Shown: positions 36,115-49,340 of the stretch, piece by piece | Layout: each line of letters opens with the position of its first letter | Numbering within the stretch: position 1 is the first letter of the stretch | Assembly (NCBI GenBank): GCA_029465975.1 | Contig: CM055728.1 | Coordinates: forward strand, 17,374,705-17,438,704 | From: Dallia pectoralis | Taxonomy: Eukaryota > Chordata > Actinopteri > Esociformes > Umbridae | DNA: 64,000 bases | Direction: 5' to 3' | Program-made: the position numbers and the translations under genes | The notes under the pieces: model-generated | Databases searched by the model: none | What the model was told of the DNA's origin: nothing | What the model saw: the letters and a program-made list of their open reading frames with translations, nothing else

Positions 36115-39100
36115 ATGGCTGTAAACTGGATACCAGAGGATGTGTTGATGGATACTGATCTTATAAAGGTGTTAGTGGATGTGGCAAAAGACTCAGCCCT
36201 TATAAATGGAGTGTTGATGCGGACTGAAGAGACTCCCAACTCCTCAGAGGTGAACTTTACTTTAAAAAAATATATATATATATCTTGAATGCATACAACT
36301 AAGTTGGCATTTTAATGCTAGCTAGTAAGTTGGATCCAGAGGTGCATATGGTTATTGTATGCACATACTCCTCATCCCAAACCTTCACTGGCTTTAACCA
36401 AGCAAATTATGGCAACCGTAATGTTGTAATTTAAATGTTAATCATGAGACAGTTGACAGAGATTGACAGCCATCCTGTAATAGCTAAGCTCATTTTTATA
36501 ATATTCACTTGCACTGCATCTTAGGCAGACTAAGTTGGAATCTCTTAAAGTATGACGAAGACAAAAATATGATTTATGCTCAAAGTGCAAAGCACAGAAC
36601 AGCTTGGGATGGCATGGTTGTTAGGTGTTACCCTCAATTCACACAGTTGACTGATTCTGGGAGATCCTGCAGAATAAGAGATCCACAGCAGTTAGAGCCA
36701 ACTGACATGGGCAGGGGCTGTCTAGTCCAGCTTACATAGGATATGTTGATGTAGACAATGTTTACTGTTCAGGAAACAGAATGAAAAGACCAGTAATGCA
36801 ATTGTACTCAACATGTACTCGTTCACGATCTGTTGTGAACATCAGAAAAAGTCCAACAATGTCAAGACGGTAAACATTGAATATATACATTTAGAGTTTT
36901 TAGTTGTGTGTTTTCAGAATGTGTCTAGCTTAATATGACCCACTGTCATAATGGTGTTAAATGTGAATGGAAATCACTTTATTATTTTAACAACATCTGT
37001 TTGCACATGGTGTGGAGTAGGGTTGATCAAGCAACCAACCTGTATGGCAGATATTGACAACCTCGCTAACTACATCCTAACATATGCTGGCACATGGGAA
37101 CTAATCTCACTTTACTTCTCATTCAGTTTAAAGGCTCTGATTAATGTTTTCATGTTACAGAATAACTTTAGATTATGGACTTTATGGACTTTGTCTCTCT
37201 CTCTCTGTCATTCCATACTCACCCTAAGGGATACCGAACACTGGAAACCTTGCTACAATTTAATTTGAAATGTGTTTTCTTCTGCTAATGTTTAATAAGA
37301 TGTGTATTCAATAAGCACATGTTTCAGATGGTAAATTCTGTGCTGTTGTATTTCAGATGGTGACCTATGCACCTTTCACACTCTTCCCCTCGCCGGTACC
37401 GAAGGCTGTCTTCCACCAGGCTCTAAACGTACAAACGCACTTTAACAGACTGGTTGACAGGATCAGCCAGGATTCAGGCTTCCTGGAGCAGGCTCTGGCC
37501 AGCACCATTAAAGTAGACGAATTCACTGGGAGGTTGTTTAACATATACAGGCATGTTCTGCAGGAAGGCAGAACTCAGGTTAGGGTTATCGCTTTCTAAC
37601 GATGTCATATATGATCTCAGTATTACTTATGTTGCAACAATCATTTACGGTAAAGATGAAGTTAAAGGTCATGTTGACCCTGATTCTTGTGTGTTTCCAG
37701 TCTATTGTTTTGGGTCTGAATCGATCAGACTACATGTTGGACCAAAAGGAAGATGGAAGTGCCTCCCTGAAGCAGATAGAGATCAACACCATCGCAGCCA
37801 GTTTTGGTGGTCTCTCCTCACGCACACCAAATGTCCACCGGTACCTTTACCACAACCATTCAAACGGTTAAAACTCTAAACGTTAAAGTTGAAGTGCAAT
37901 GGGAAAGACAATCGATGTATGGATAGATCGTTCCCTCAAACGACGCTGTGAATGCATTGCCTCGTCATGCGTAAAAACAAAGCACACTTTTCTTCGCGAC
38001 TCATTCTGTGTGAACGAATAGGTTATTAGGAAAATCCTTGGTTGACAAACAAATCACAGACATCTCTCCTCTTGTTGATTTCTCTTGGCACAACCTAGTT
38101 AAAAATGTGCAGTGGCTGTTATATTTATTTATGTGTTCATATTGAACAAATGCATTCTGAACTGAGCTGCCTTTTGAAATGAACAAGTCAGTTCCTGTCC
38201 CACGCTGTGATACTGCATAATGTTAGGAGAGTCCAAGAGGCGTGTATAACTCACTACATCCATTGTGTCTGTGCTTCGACAGACATGTCCTGAAGGTGGC
38301 TGGTCGGTTGGAGGGCCGTGTCCTGGATAACAACCCATCTGCAGGTCTGGCAGAGGGCTTATGTAAAGCCTGGAGCCTCTACGGTTCAGAGAGGTGGGTG
38401 ACAAATTGGACTGGGTCACTTAGCTCCCCTTGATTTATTAAATTACAATGATATCATGTAAACCCAGGGAGGTTGTTGCTTGCTTTTTTCAATTACTGTG
38501 TTCCCGTCCACAGCTGTTATGACAGTAAAGTAATGCTGTGTAAATGTATGTTCCAGCTTGTTTGATGGGACAAGACTTTTTAAATCTTCTGCACATTGGT
38601 TTTGACCATAAAGATAAAGTGCTCATGTATCTAGTGTTGAATATGACCCTATGTTGCTTCCCGCACACCATGATGTCTCTACAGCCTTTAAACAAAGTGC
38701 AGTAAACATTCATTAGGGATTAGGTCCCTCGTGACTCTATAGCATCACACAGTCTCTCCTCATCCCACAGGTGTTCTATTGAGATCAGCGTCTCTTAAAT
38801 AACACATCCTCCGCTAATATTTGGTTAAACAACTACTGAACGTCTTGCCCATGTCTGCGGTCTTTAGATATTGAGTTGCAATTTCTGTGCGTTATGCCGT
38901 CACACACCACTTTGTTGTTGGTTTGTTTGAAACACGCCGGACGTTGTGTTCTGGTTTAACAATACCTGCCCAACACCAAGCTACTAACAGAAACGAAAAT
39001 GGATAAATTGGGTTGAGTTTTAATGCAGGGAATTTTGTCATTGAAGGGCGGTCGTGTTGTTTCTGGTTGAAGAGGTTCAACGAAACATCTACGACCATCG

Positions 39101-42100
39101 ATATGTGGAGAATGAGCTATGGAGGAGGTAAGGAGGTTAAAAGCACCCTGATCAGTTGATCACATTCACATCTTAATAACGCTCCTCACTATTGAAGTAT
39201 TAGTCCGGTAGAACAATGAAGTTTGTTATCAATGATATATTAAAGAGATACAACACAAATTACTTCCGTTTGTTTTTAGAAACATTCCTGTTATACGACG
39301 GCAGTTTGAAGATGTGTGTAAAACTGGATGCCTGGACCAGAATAAAAGGCTATTTGTGTAAGTTTTCTTAAATGATTCTCAATTCCATATCTCCCATATC
39401 AAATGTTCTTAATATGCACATTTTTATTTTATTTTACATTGTTTACTGTTAAACGGCTGTTTAATTTTCAATTGAATTTAATTTTACTAGAGCGCTTCAA
39501 TTTGACTTTCAATTTAAAGCCATTCTCATTGTTATTCTTATTCATTGTTTTTGCAGAGATGGACAGGAAGTTGCTCTTGTCTATTTCCGCAATGGATATA
39601 TGCCACAAAACTACACTGAACAGGTTGGAATTCAAGCATCCAAATTCTTATTTAAATGGCTTTTCAGGGTTTGGTCAGGTAAAAATAATATTTCAACACT
39701 TCGTATTAAGGCTTCTTAGTAGAGTGGACAACAATATATATTCTACAAATGATTATTGCTATGCATGCATAATGCCTCAATAGGTTAGGAAGATAAAGGT
39801 AAATCCATACCGTGCTGCCTCATATGAACACAGTGTATTATTTTGTGTAGAACTGGGAGGCTCGTCTCATGATAGAGCGCTCTCTGGCTGTGAAGTGTCC
39901 TGACATAAGCACCCACCTGGCTGGCACAAAGAAGGTCCAGCAGGAACTAGCCAGACCGGGTGTTCTTGAGAGGTTCTTCCCAGGTGAACCTGATGTCGTG
40001 GAGCAAATCCGGGCCACCTTTGCTGGACTATACACCCTAGATATGGTATGTGGAACAAAACCTTTATCTTCTGGACTATACACCCTAGATATGGTATGTG
40101 GAATAAAACCTTTATCTTCTGGACTATACACCCTAGATATGGTATGTGGACCAAAACCTTTATCTTCTGGACTATACACCCTAGATATGGTATGTGGAAT
40201 AAAAACTTTGTCTTCTGGACTATACACCCTAGATATGGTATGTGGAACAAAACCTTTATCTTCTGGACTATACACCCTAGATATGGTATGTGGAACAAAA
40301 CCTTTATCTTCTGGACTATACACCCTAGATATGGTATGTGGAACAAAACCTTTATCTTCTGGACTATACACCCTAGATATGGTATGTGGAACAAAACCTT
40401 TATCTTCTGGACTATACACCCTAGATATGGTATGTGGAACGAAACCTTTATCTTCTGGACTATACACCCTAGATATGGTATGTGGAACAAAACCTTTATC
40501 TTCTGGACTATACACCCTAGATATGGTATGTGGAATAAAAACTTTGTCTTCTGGACTATACACCCTAGATATGGTATGTGGAACAAAACCTTTATCTTCT
40601 GGACTATACACCCTAGATATGGTATGTGGAATAAAAACTTTGTCTTCTGGACTATACACCCTAGATATGGTATGTGGAATAAAACCTTTGTCTTCTGGTC
40701 TCTTTGATGTTTGCATGCATTACGTCTTTGTTACCGTACAATTGGCGTCACTGCTTCAGCTGTCAGATATAAATCGTGCCAACAGGGTCCAGAAGGGGAC
40801 GCGACTGTGGCCATGGCTTTGGCAAAACCCAACCAGTTTGTTCTGAAGCCACAGAGAGAGGGTGGAGGTAAGGACCTCTATGCAACTGGTTAAACTTTAA
40901 CCCTAGTCCCGTTCTGGCCCGTCTGCTAATGTTTCAAGTTCCTCTCCTGTAGGCAACAACCTCTATGGAGCTGAGATCTGTCATGTTTTGGAGACAGTGA
41001 AGAACAGCACTGAGAGGACGGCTTATATTCTGATGGACAAGGTTCAGCCGCGCCCGGTGCACAACTACCTCCTAAGGCTGGGCTCGCCTCTCAAACTCAG
41101 CACTTGCCTAAGTGAACTAGGCGTGTTTGGGGTTTACGTCAGGTACGTTCAGACCTTTGGTTCTTTGACTTTATAGCAGGCGTGTCAAACCGGTTCCACG
41201 GGGGGGCCTAGTGTATGCAGGTTTTAGTTGTTTCCTTTAAATTGGTTCCCAGTTCAGACCGTAGGGTAGAACCTAACTAATTAGTAATCTAATTAATCAA
41301 TCAAGTACAAGGTGAGTGCAAAAACCTGGACACTAGCTGAGTTGCAGCAATTATTTTGGTCTAATGGCTTACAAAAGTTAGTTTGCTAATGATATTTAGG
41401 TGATTTAAATACCACAATTATTCCCTACACTGTTGTTGTTTTTGATGTTTATTTTGCCTAAACAAAAATGTTGTTTGTGCAATGTAGAATTGTTCTATTC
41501 TGTAAATGAATTTGGGATTTCTCTTGCTATCTGCCAATGGTTGTTTGACGAGTGAGTATTGTGTGTCTTAATGAAGCCAACAAAAGAGACAGAGGTTTTC
41601 TATTTACCAACAAAGGTCGGGTTGACTTCTGTTGACCGATAAAAAATGATAACTGTGGGCAGAGTCTCCTGTCTCCTCTTGGTTCATTTGTTTTGTGTGT
41701 GGCAGATTGGTGTTTTCGGACCCGGTTTTTATTTCAACAAACCTTTTCGATCATGTTAGACCATGGCAAAAGCGCTCAGATAAAGAATGGGAACTACATA
41801 TGGTTTGAAACTTTGCAGTTACATTTGAAGTACATTTGTGAGACCTGATTAAGTGTTTGTGGAAGATCTGATTAAAAGATGTGAATATCATAGAGCAGTT
41901 ATTCGTTTATTCTTTAGCAGTGACACCTACGACTATTTAAGGGTGATCTTAAACAACTAAACCAGATGTAGAATACTTCTGACTCTACAGTCCGGAGAGA
42001 AAGTAAGGACATTCCTGGAAAGTTTTTCAAAAATATTTATTTGGTCATATCTGATAGATATTTTAACAAAATTTGCAGTTACATTTGAAGTACATTTGTG

Positions 42101-43883
42101 AGACCTGATTAAGTGTTTGTGGAAGATCTGATTAAAAGATGTGAATATCATAGAGCAGTTATTCGTTTATTCTTTAGCAGTGACACCTACGACTATTTAA
42201 GGGTGATCTTAAACAACTAAACCAGATGTAGAATACTTCTGACTCTACAGTCCGGAGAGAAAGTAAGGACATTCCTGGAAAGTTTTTCAAAAATATTTAT
42301 TTGGTCATATCTGATAGATATTTTAACAAAATTAATTGATAAATGTCTAAAAAATACAGAAATTATCAATTTATGCAATTTCCTTATTCCAATAAAGTTT
42401 GTGTACCCATATCTCGAGCATCACATGAAACATGTACAATTGCGATGTCATACATGTCAATTTGGGAACACGTCTTGCCAAGATCAGAAGACCTATCCGA
42501 GGCCTTCAGAAGAAACATAATTGATGCCCATTAGTCTGGAAATGTTTACAAAGCCTAAACTAGACTAAATAGAGGAACCACATACAACTGTAAAGCATAG
42601 AGGTGGTGGCATTATGGTTTGGGGCTGCTTTAGGGCCGACGTACCATCTTTGAGTCAGCTATTCTTGAGGGAAATGTGAGGCCACCTGTCACAGTGGAAG
42701 TTAAACAACTAGTATCCGAAGGACACTACTCTACCATACTACTGTGCTGATCTGTTACCACTGTGCTGATCTGTTACCACTGTGCTGATCTGTTACCACT
42801 GTGCTGATCTGTTACCACTGTGCTGATCTGTTACCACTGTGCTGATCTGTTACCACTGGGCTGATCTGTTACCACTGGGCTGATCTGTTACCACTGTGCT
42901 GATCTGTTACCACTGTGCTGATCTGTTACCACTGTGCTGATCTGTTACCACTGTGCTGATCTGTTACCACTGTGCTGATCTGTTACCACTGTGCTGATCT
43001 GTTACCACTGGGCTGATCTGTTACCACTGTGCTGATCTGTTACCACTGTGCTGATCTGTTACCACTGGGCTGATCTGTTACCACTGTGCTGATCTGTTAC
43101 CACTGTGCTGATCTGTTACCACTGGGCTGATCTGTTACCACTGGGCTGATCTGTTACCACTGGGCTGATCTGTTACCACTGGGCTGATCTGTTACCACTG
43201 GGCTGATCTGTTACCACTGGGCTGATCTGTTACCACTGGGCTGATCTGTTACCACTGGGCTGATCTGTTACCACTGTGCTGATCTGTTACCACTGGGCTG
43301 ATCTGTTACCACTGTGCTGATCTGTTACCACTGTGCTGATCTGTTACCACTGGGCTGATCTGTTACCACTGTGCCGATCTGTCACAATGTTTTTTTTCCA
43401 GTCAATGTAAGAAACTCATGAAGTTACATGAAATTACAACATGGTGTTATTCAACCAAAGGGTTAACAGCAGCTATTAAAACTAGGGGTGTACTTATTGT
43501 TTTTGCATTCATTGTACAGATTTGCATAAATTGTGTTAAGTTGCTTGGCAAACATTCCGTTATGCCTCTTGTTGGATAAGTGGTCTGGAGTTCATTGTAC
43601 GCGTTGGGGTAAACAATGGATCAACGTTGAGCACCTCTCGTTATGTTTTCATATTCCTGTTCTGACCACTTCCACCATACATGAACGGGGTCATGTAGAA
43701 CAGACGTTATGCGGTCAGAAATCACCCCTGTCCTTATTGGATGTTCTGTGTCCACGCAGGCAGGGCCAAGACATGGTGCTAAATAAGTGTGCTGGACATC
43801 TGCTGAGGACCAAGAGTGATGAACACGCTGACGGAGGTGTGGCTGCTGGCGTGGCAGTGCTAGACAATCCCCTTCTCATCTGA
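36115..43883 (+). CDS. gss: gss, glutathione synthetase, complete, 11 coding exons, 474 aa
   Basis: Cytosolic ATP-grasp-like homodimeric ligase that joins gamma-glutamylcysteine and glycine, the last step of glutathione synthesis. Exons: 36115-36249, 37357-37578, 37701-37840, 38283-38393, 39047-39127, 39280-39357, 39557-39623, 39851-40045, 40786-40867, 40953-41142, 43760-43883; total 1425 nt, all phases consistent. The 474 residues equal the human length. Visible blocks: YAPFTLFPSPVP, FLEQALASTIKVDEFTGRLF, LGLNRSDYML, LKQIEINTIAASFGGL (Mg/ATP-binding EIN), AGTKKVQQELARPGVLERF, FVLKPQREGGGNNLYG (glycine-rich ATP loop), ELGVFGVYVR and the C-terminus HLLRTKSDEHADGGVAAGVAVLDNP. The ATG at 36115 gives MAVNWIPED, like human MATNWGSLL. 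Exon 8 runs straight into a 48-bp in-frame repeat; 40045 was chosen as its end because it restores LDM-GPEGD, like human LDV-GEEGD. Confidence 0.97.
40024..40697 (+). repeat. 48-bp tandem repeat of the gss exon 8 end and its splice donor, 14 copies
   Basis: Each unit holds the last 21 nt of exon 8 (encoding GLYTLDM), the donor GTATGTGGA and about 18 nt of intron. The unit is a multiple of 3 and has no stop, so the exon 8 frame stays open from 39851 through all 14 units to about 40846, reading GLYTLDMVCGTKPLSS with small changes (T/I/P at one position, P/T at another). The first unit is the ancestral exon end. Intron 8 therefore starts with 14 near-identical competing donors. Confidence 0.96.
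41176..41345. mobile_element. MITE-like DNA transposon fragment in gss intron 10
   Basis: gcgtgtcaaaccggttccac followed by a ggggcctagtgtatgcaggt block, then taattagtaatctaattaat, caatcaagtacaaggtgagt and an inverted cctggacact. This is the layout of a common fish non-autonomous element whose ends are inverted repeats (gtgtcaaac ... ). Family name not assigned; right end eroded. Confidence 0.5.
41812..42331. repeat. Direct tandem duplication, 260-bp unit, 2 copies, gss intron 10
   Basis: The segment starting tttgcagttacatttgaagt at 41812 recurs at 42072 with no difference that I can see, ending ttttaacaaaatt. Near identity suggests a recent event or an assembly artefact. Confidence 0.9.
42332..42730 (+). 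pseudogene. Tc1-like transposase relic, internally deleted, gss intron 10
   Basis: On the + strand there are traces of a Tc1 helix-turn-helix region (LSEAFRRNIIDAHRSGNVYK, read across a stop) at about 42490-42560, followed soon by KHRGGGIMVWGCF at about 42596-42635, a block that normally lies much further along the protein. The middle of the transposase is therefore missing. Stops and frameshifts make it inactive. Confidence 0.7.
42739..43382. repeat. Minisatellite, 19-bp unit, about 34 copies, gss intron 10
   Basis: Unit tgttaccactgtgctgatc with a g/t variant (actgggc or actgtgc). gggc variants cluster at 43115-43265, showing local spread. It directly follows the Tc1 relic. Confidence 0.95.
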
Positions 43884-46339
43884 CCTCCACTGCCATCTGA
43901 CCTATGCCCTCTGACCTATGCCCCCTGGCCTGTGTCCTCCTCACCTATTTCTGATGGACACTAATACCAGGGAAACACATGAGGCCTTCTGACCATAGCT
44001 TCATTGCTGCTCTCCATTGATTTCAGATGTTTTATTCTTCATCTTGGTTTTTACTGTGAAATCCAATGTGTGCTCTTATTGGTTGTGACACGCACTTACG
44101 TTTTAATAAGGAAATACTGTGTTGGAAACTGTTTTTCCAATACATTGATATTACTGCTTAGTGGACCCTGCTTAGGCAGGTCGTTCAGATATTGTTCGCT
44201 TGAGACCCCACCTTCTGAGGTAGCGTGCGCCACATTTTCCAGAGAGACCCTTCAGAGGTTTTTCACTGGATCAGGTTTCTGTGTAGTGGCACATGTCGCT
44301 CAAGTTTCCCACGGTTGATGGCCATAATCCTGAGTCTTAAACATGCTGCTCTATGTTGAAACGCTATGGAAAGGATTCTGCAAATTAACATAAGTCCGTC
44401 TTGGATCTACTATACCAGGTAACCATGTTTGAACAGTAGGTTTGTATAGTAGATTATTAGCGAGCGACACATGTCAATAATTCCTTTACATATATCGTGG
44501 TTTTCAATATGCACTCAACTCAACTATCAATCAAGAACAACCACCATTACACATTAAATCAACTTGTGGCGCAATCGATACAAAATCGAGTGTTAGTGTA
44601 ATTAAGGGGAACATAACAATGTGCATTTTTCAGGTCTCCCACTTTCATACGCTGTGAAATAATATTTTGTGGTTTTTGGTGCACACCATTTTTATCTGGC
44701 TCACTTTAGTCAATTATGTGTGTGACACTGTGTGAGATCTCACTGCACTGGAAGTCTATGAGGCATGATACTGAGTACTTAAGGTCCCATTCGGGTAAAA
44801 TACCCCTTCAACAAGAAACAAGAAATGGTTGTAAATCGAGTCTTATTCAAATCAAAAGTTAGTTGCATTTCAGATCTTTAGCTATCAATTTGAGTACCTT
44901 TACTTAATTAATCAATCAAAAATTAACAATAGTAGTTGAATCTGTGAAATGTAAAAATTGTTTACATAATCTCCTTTTCAGAGAAAATTATAATAATACT
45001 AACGGAAACATTTATTTTATTGTATTACATTTTGTTATGAGATTAATAATAAATGTAATTTATTACTACAGGTCTTTTGTTTTTGGGTCTTCCTGATAAT
45101 TATTTATATTATTACCTGTTCCAATGTGCTGTTGTGGTTGGTGGATTTGGGTGACTAGTGAAATTAATTGACAGATAAAGTGTGTTTTTGAACTGAACTA
45201 TTCTTGCTTTAAATAAGCACAGCTATGTGCCCACAGCATTAGGTTCTTGGTAAGTTTTTCCAATCCTACTGACCTGGTGTGTTTATCTGACTAGTGCCGT
45301 ATCTTGTCCACTGATTATTCAATCAATCCTTCACCACCTCCAGTTTTAATCGCTCTGGTTTCGGCTTCTTAATTTTTTTTTAAACATGATCCATTTGTGC
45401 CCTCTAGTGGTGACATCAAATATAGACCATCCATCCCTCTGTCTTCTGAGGCGATTGCCAATCTGGTCTACTGGTTTCTGAAGGAAAGAGTTTCAGCAGG
45501 GCCCAGGGGAATTTGCATTTCTCTGCTACAGGTTGAGGTGGTCTGTATGGAGTGCAGACATGAAAAGCCGGGAATGTATTATTTCACCTATATTTAACTA
45601 TAAGCTGTTTGTGAACCAATACTCAATGCCAACTTGGCCAAAGGCACAACAATAGCAAGACAAGAAAGAACAAAACAATAAAAAACAAATGAAGTTTGCA
45701 AGAAGTTACAGCAAATTAGGTGATACGTATTTACAAATGGTTAAGATGTGTATATATTATTATATAAATTGATACTTGAATGCAAATTTAATCAATTCCG
45801 ATGATGCTGATAATATAAAGTGACGTGTATACAGTCAGGTAAGGTGCTTATCTGTGTTCAGCAACACAACGGTTGATTGAAAGATACAGTGATAGACATA
45901 TGAACATGTATGAATATAAAGCAAATAATTTATTTTCCGGGGTCAAATGCATAACACTCAAATGTGAGACAATGGCTAAGGTTCAACTGTGCAACCATTG
46001 AAAATATGTTTGCATAATGGAATCTAAAGGTTGGTATGCGTACTTGTAAACAGTCAATAACTGTAGGTATTTGGCAAAAGCCTTCTAGTCAGTTTCTTTT
46101 CTCCGCCTAGGTTCCTCATTCCAGTCCAGTGCTGAGTTCACTCTCCCAACCTGACTGGGACATGAGCACACAATGAAAAGTACAATGTCTTCCGTAAGTA
46201 TTGAGACAGTAAATAATGTCTTCATCTTATGGTTTCAAAACACCATGACATTAAAGTATGAAATGCCAGGCTTTGTATTTGTTAGCATATTTGTTTCACT
46301 GTATTGGTGTGTGTACTAAAGATGGCCACTGACTGTTGT

Positions 46340-46375
<36 letters not shown>

Positions 46376-47594
46376 CCTCCCCTGACTAACCATCCTCTAC
46401 TGGTTTACAGAACATGTGACTCATGAACAATGTCTACTTGTTTGGTAATGTCAGAGGGAGTAAAGTACAATATAGAAAAAAAACAATACTATCATATCTC
46501 TGTCTCGGTGTTCATGCCTGTGATTGACAGAAGACCTTTAGAGTAGCTACGGCGATAAAATAGTTAGCATCTCGTGGAGATAAAGGTCTGTGCTACCGTG
46601 TTTCTCTCTTTTGCCAAGTCATCACAGTGTGATAACCTTCCTAATGAAGGAGAGAGACATGCAGGCAGACGTGTCTGACAGAACCCCTTCAGGTCTTTCA
46701 GACACGCTGCCTGGATGTGTATCGTGTGCAGCTTATCGCCTCATCCAGGAAACGTCTAACAGTTTTAGTCGAGGTTCAATTCCTATTTTTGACTTTTAAG
46801 TTCTTCATTACAAGAAAATGACATTTCCCAAACCACCACTTCCACTATTTTAATGCGCGGTATGCGACTTTCTGCTCAATGAGCTTGTGATATACCAACA
46901 GAGAGCAGTGACAGATGTAAATCACATGGTACAGTTAGAATACCTGGCATTTCTTAAACCCGGGCAGTTGTTTGACCAAATGCATGCTTTGTTGTGAAAT
47001 GATTGGCCTCAAGTTTGTTCCCATCAGCCTGATAATTGCAGCCTCATTCAAGAACAAAGCCTCAAAATGAACAACAAGCAGAAGCAAGTATGAACCAATC
47101 AGCATGCTTTACAACCATCACGGGAATGAGGAAGTGAGGCACTCGTTTACGAGAAATCTGTGGGAGGGGTTGATGGGAATGCATTGTGAAGTTTAGGAGT
47201 GTGACTGTCAAACTCTGGCATGGTTTTTGTGTGTGTTTTTTTATTTTATTTTTCACTAAACTATATTTATTACACATAAACAAATAGCTGCATGACATCG
47301 AATCCCTCAATAACATTCCCTCGTGTGTATAAACAATGTCAGTTTCAGACGGGTTGACTTGACATGCATATAATCACAGTTGGCACCCTGATTGTTGATC
47401 TGTGTATCTCTGAGAAAGTGCTGTGTATCTGGTTGTGTTCTGGTCACTATGCCCTGCCCTTTTGTCCTGCCCTGTTTGTCTGTTTGCTTTAGAGGACAAG
47501 CTGACTTCTCATTAACCACCAGTCGGACCAATACAAACAGGAGGTGGCTGAGTCAGGCAGTAAGTATGCAGGCCTCCCTGCAGGCGTGGATGGA
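43884..47594. other. gss 3' flank and intergenic DNA, no gene recognised
   Basis: Presumably contains the gss 3' UTR; the first AATAAA that I notice is near 45048. A (CA)n tract lies at 46342-46374. No exon of a known protein seen. Confidence 0.45.
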
Positions 47595-47806
47595 ATCTCA
47601 CATGGCCTGGGTTCTCATGTCGGGTTCTCACATGGCCTGGGTTCTCATGTCGGGTTCTCACATGGCCTGGGTTCTCACATGGCCCGGGTTCTCAAATGGC
47701 CCGGGTTCTCACATGGCCCGGGTTCTCACATGGCCCGGGTTCTCACATGGCCCGGGTTCTCACATGGCCCGGGGTTCTCACATGGTCCGGAGTTCTCACA
47801 TGGGCC
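47595..47806. repeat. Minisatellite, 17-bp unit (with 30-bp variant), about 11 copies
   Basis: Units ggttctcacatggcccg (17 bp) preceded by three longer units that add ggttctcatgtcg. Intergenic. Confidence 0.9.
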
Positions 47807-49340
47807 AGGCCCTGCAGGGGGGTCACCCTGAGACATCTCGTTCTGCCTTAGCCAACCCCTGAGGCATCCTGCATATTTGAGGCCTAACAAACATTGACTC
47901 ATTTCCCACTCTGGGGCCAGCCCTTATCTCAGGCTGCTCCACCATGTTCTGGCATGTTGCAGTGGGAAGGAGGATCCATCACAGATTTGAAAGCGGTGGG
48001 ATAAATACCTCAGATAGCTGCTCTATCCGCCCGCTCTCATAAGCCTGTTTCTGACTCATTCACAAAATGTGAGAACAAATTCAACTGCCATGTATTGAAC
48101 ACGTTTAGCTAGAAACTCACTGCAGCTGCATTTTTCTTAATTATATCTGACTTTTACAGAGGATAATAAATCATGAAATGTGAGTGGAGCTTATATTAAA
48201 TGGACGTGTCAAAGGGAACTAGCAAACTACAAGTTGTTTATTAACTTTCAGGGAAGTTGTGTCAGTTGTCGCTGAGCATTTATTGTCAGTTATAGTCACT
48301 CACAGCTATCGCAGCCTAGATGTTTGGAATATACCCTGTCCCTCACTTGAAATATTAAAAATCGGATGCAAAATTACAGAATTGTTAAACAATATCCCAA
48401 TTAAAACATAAATCTAGTGAATGCCATTGTTTTTTTTTTAAGAAATACTAAATTTTTTGTAAAACCTTAAATAGCAAAACGAATAGAAGATGTAAAAAAA
48501 TGCTGTTGAAAAAAGTTTTATGCTATTATGCTATTGACTAGTTTTTTTTCATGTAACGGCCTCTTCACTAGAAACTGCAGTTCCCTGGAAATTTGGAAGT
48601 GTGTAGACGAACGCAAAGATCTATTTGATAAGCGTTTGTGGCTTTTCTTAGAAGCCACCACAGCAGAGGGTATGTGTCAGTGATAATGCCTTATCGCTCT
48701 GTGCACTGACGTCCAGCCAGGCCACACACAGAAAGAGATGAGACAAGACTCACTCATTACTTACAGACCTGCTGCTTTCCCCTCCCAGATAGGTCACTCT
48801 GAACTAGCTTGTGCTGCTCATAACACTCGGCTAGTGGGTTTGATAGGAACGTATGAACGTATTAAATATATACCCGCTCTCTGGAAAACAGTGTCTGCTG
48901 AATGTAATATGGAATGACTGCTATGACGTCTGTGTGTGTTTAAATAGACCACGCCTGAGCCTTTTTTTGACTGAAGTTTAGCACATCTTTTTCAAACATA
49001 CATGCCTCTCCCGGTTTTTGCCAGCTTTGCCAATAAGGCCAATATGGCACGACCATGATAACTGACCATCCTGACCATTCAACATTCTTGGTTTCACCCC
49101 CGTTGAAGATTAGTAATTTAAATTCATAATAAATTGTTAACTTTTTAACAAATAAATTGATCCGTTTACTATGAGCAGGCAACTAATTTGGCATCTGTAT
49201 GTGACCACAAAGAGTACTTAATGTTTGTGGTTATTTTAGGTTTAGGCTAAACCAGTTGGGTTTGGTTAGACATTAGGGTTAAACATAAGGGCTAGACTAA
49301 CATGTGAACAGATAGACAACAGGGGACCATGAGATCCTGC
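47807..49340. other. Intergenic, nothing recognised
   Basis: AT-rich single-copy-looking DNA without exon, RNA or repeat signals that I can support. Confidence 0.4.

Noticed and set aside
37327..37356. Alternative gss exon 2 acceptor 29 nt upstream (gtttcag/atgg)
   Set aside because: Use would insert 29 nt and shift the frame; the acceptor at 37356 gives perfect conservation.
39838..40716. Long antisense open frame (292 codons) across the gss array
   Set aside because: It exists only because a 48-bp stop-free unit is repeated 14 times; there is no start context, no similarity, and it is antisense to gss exon 8.
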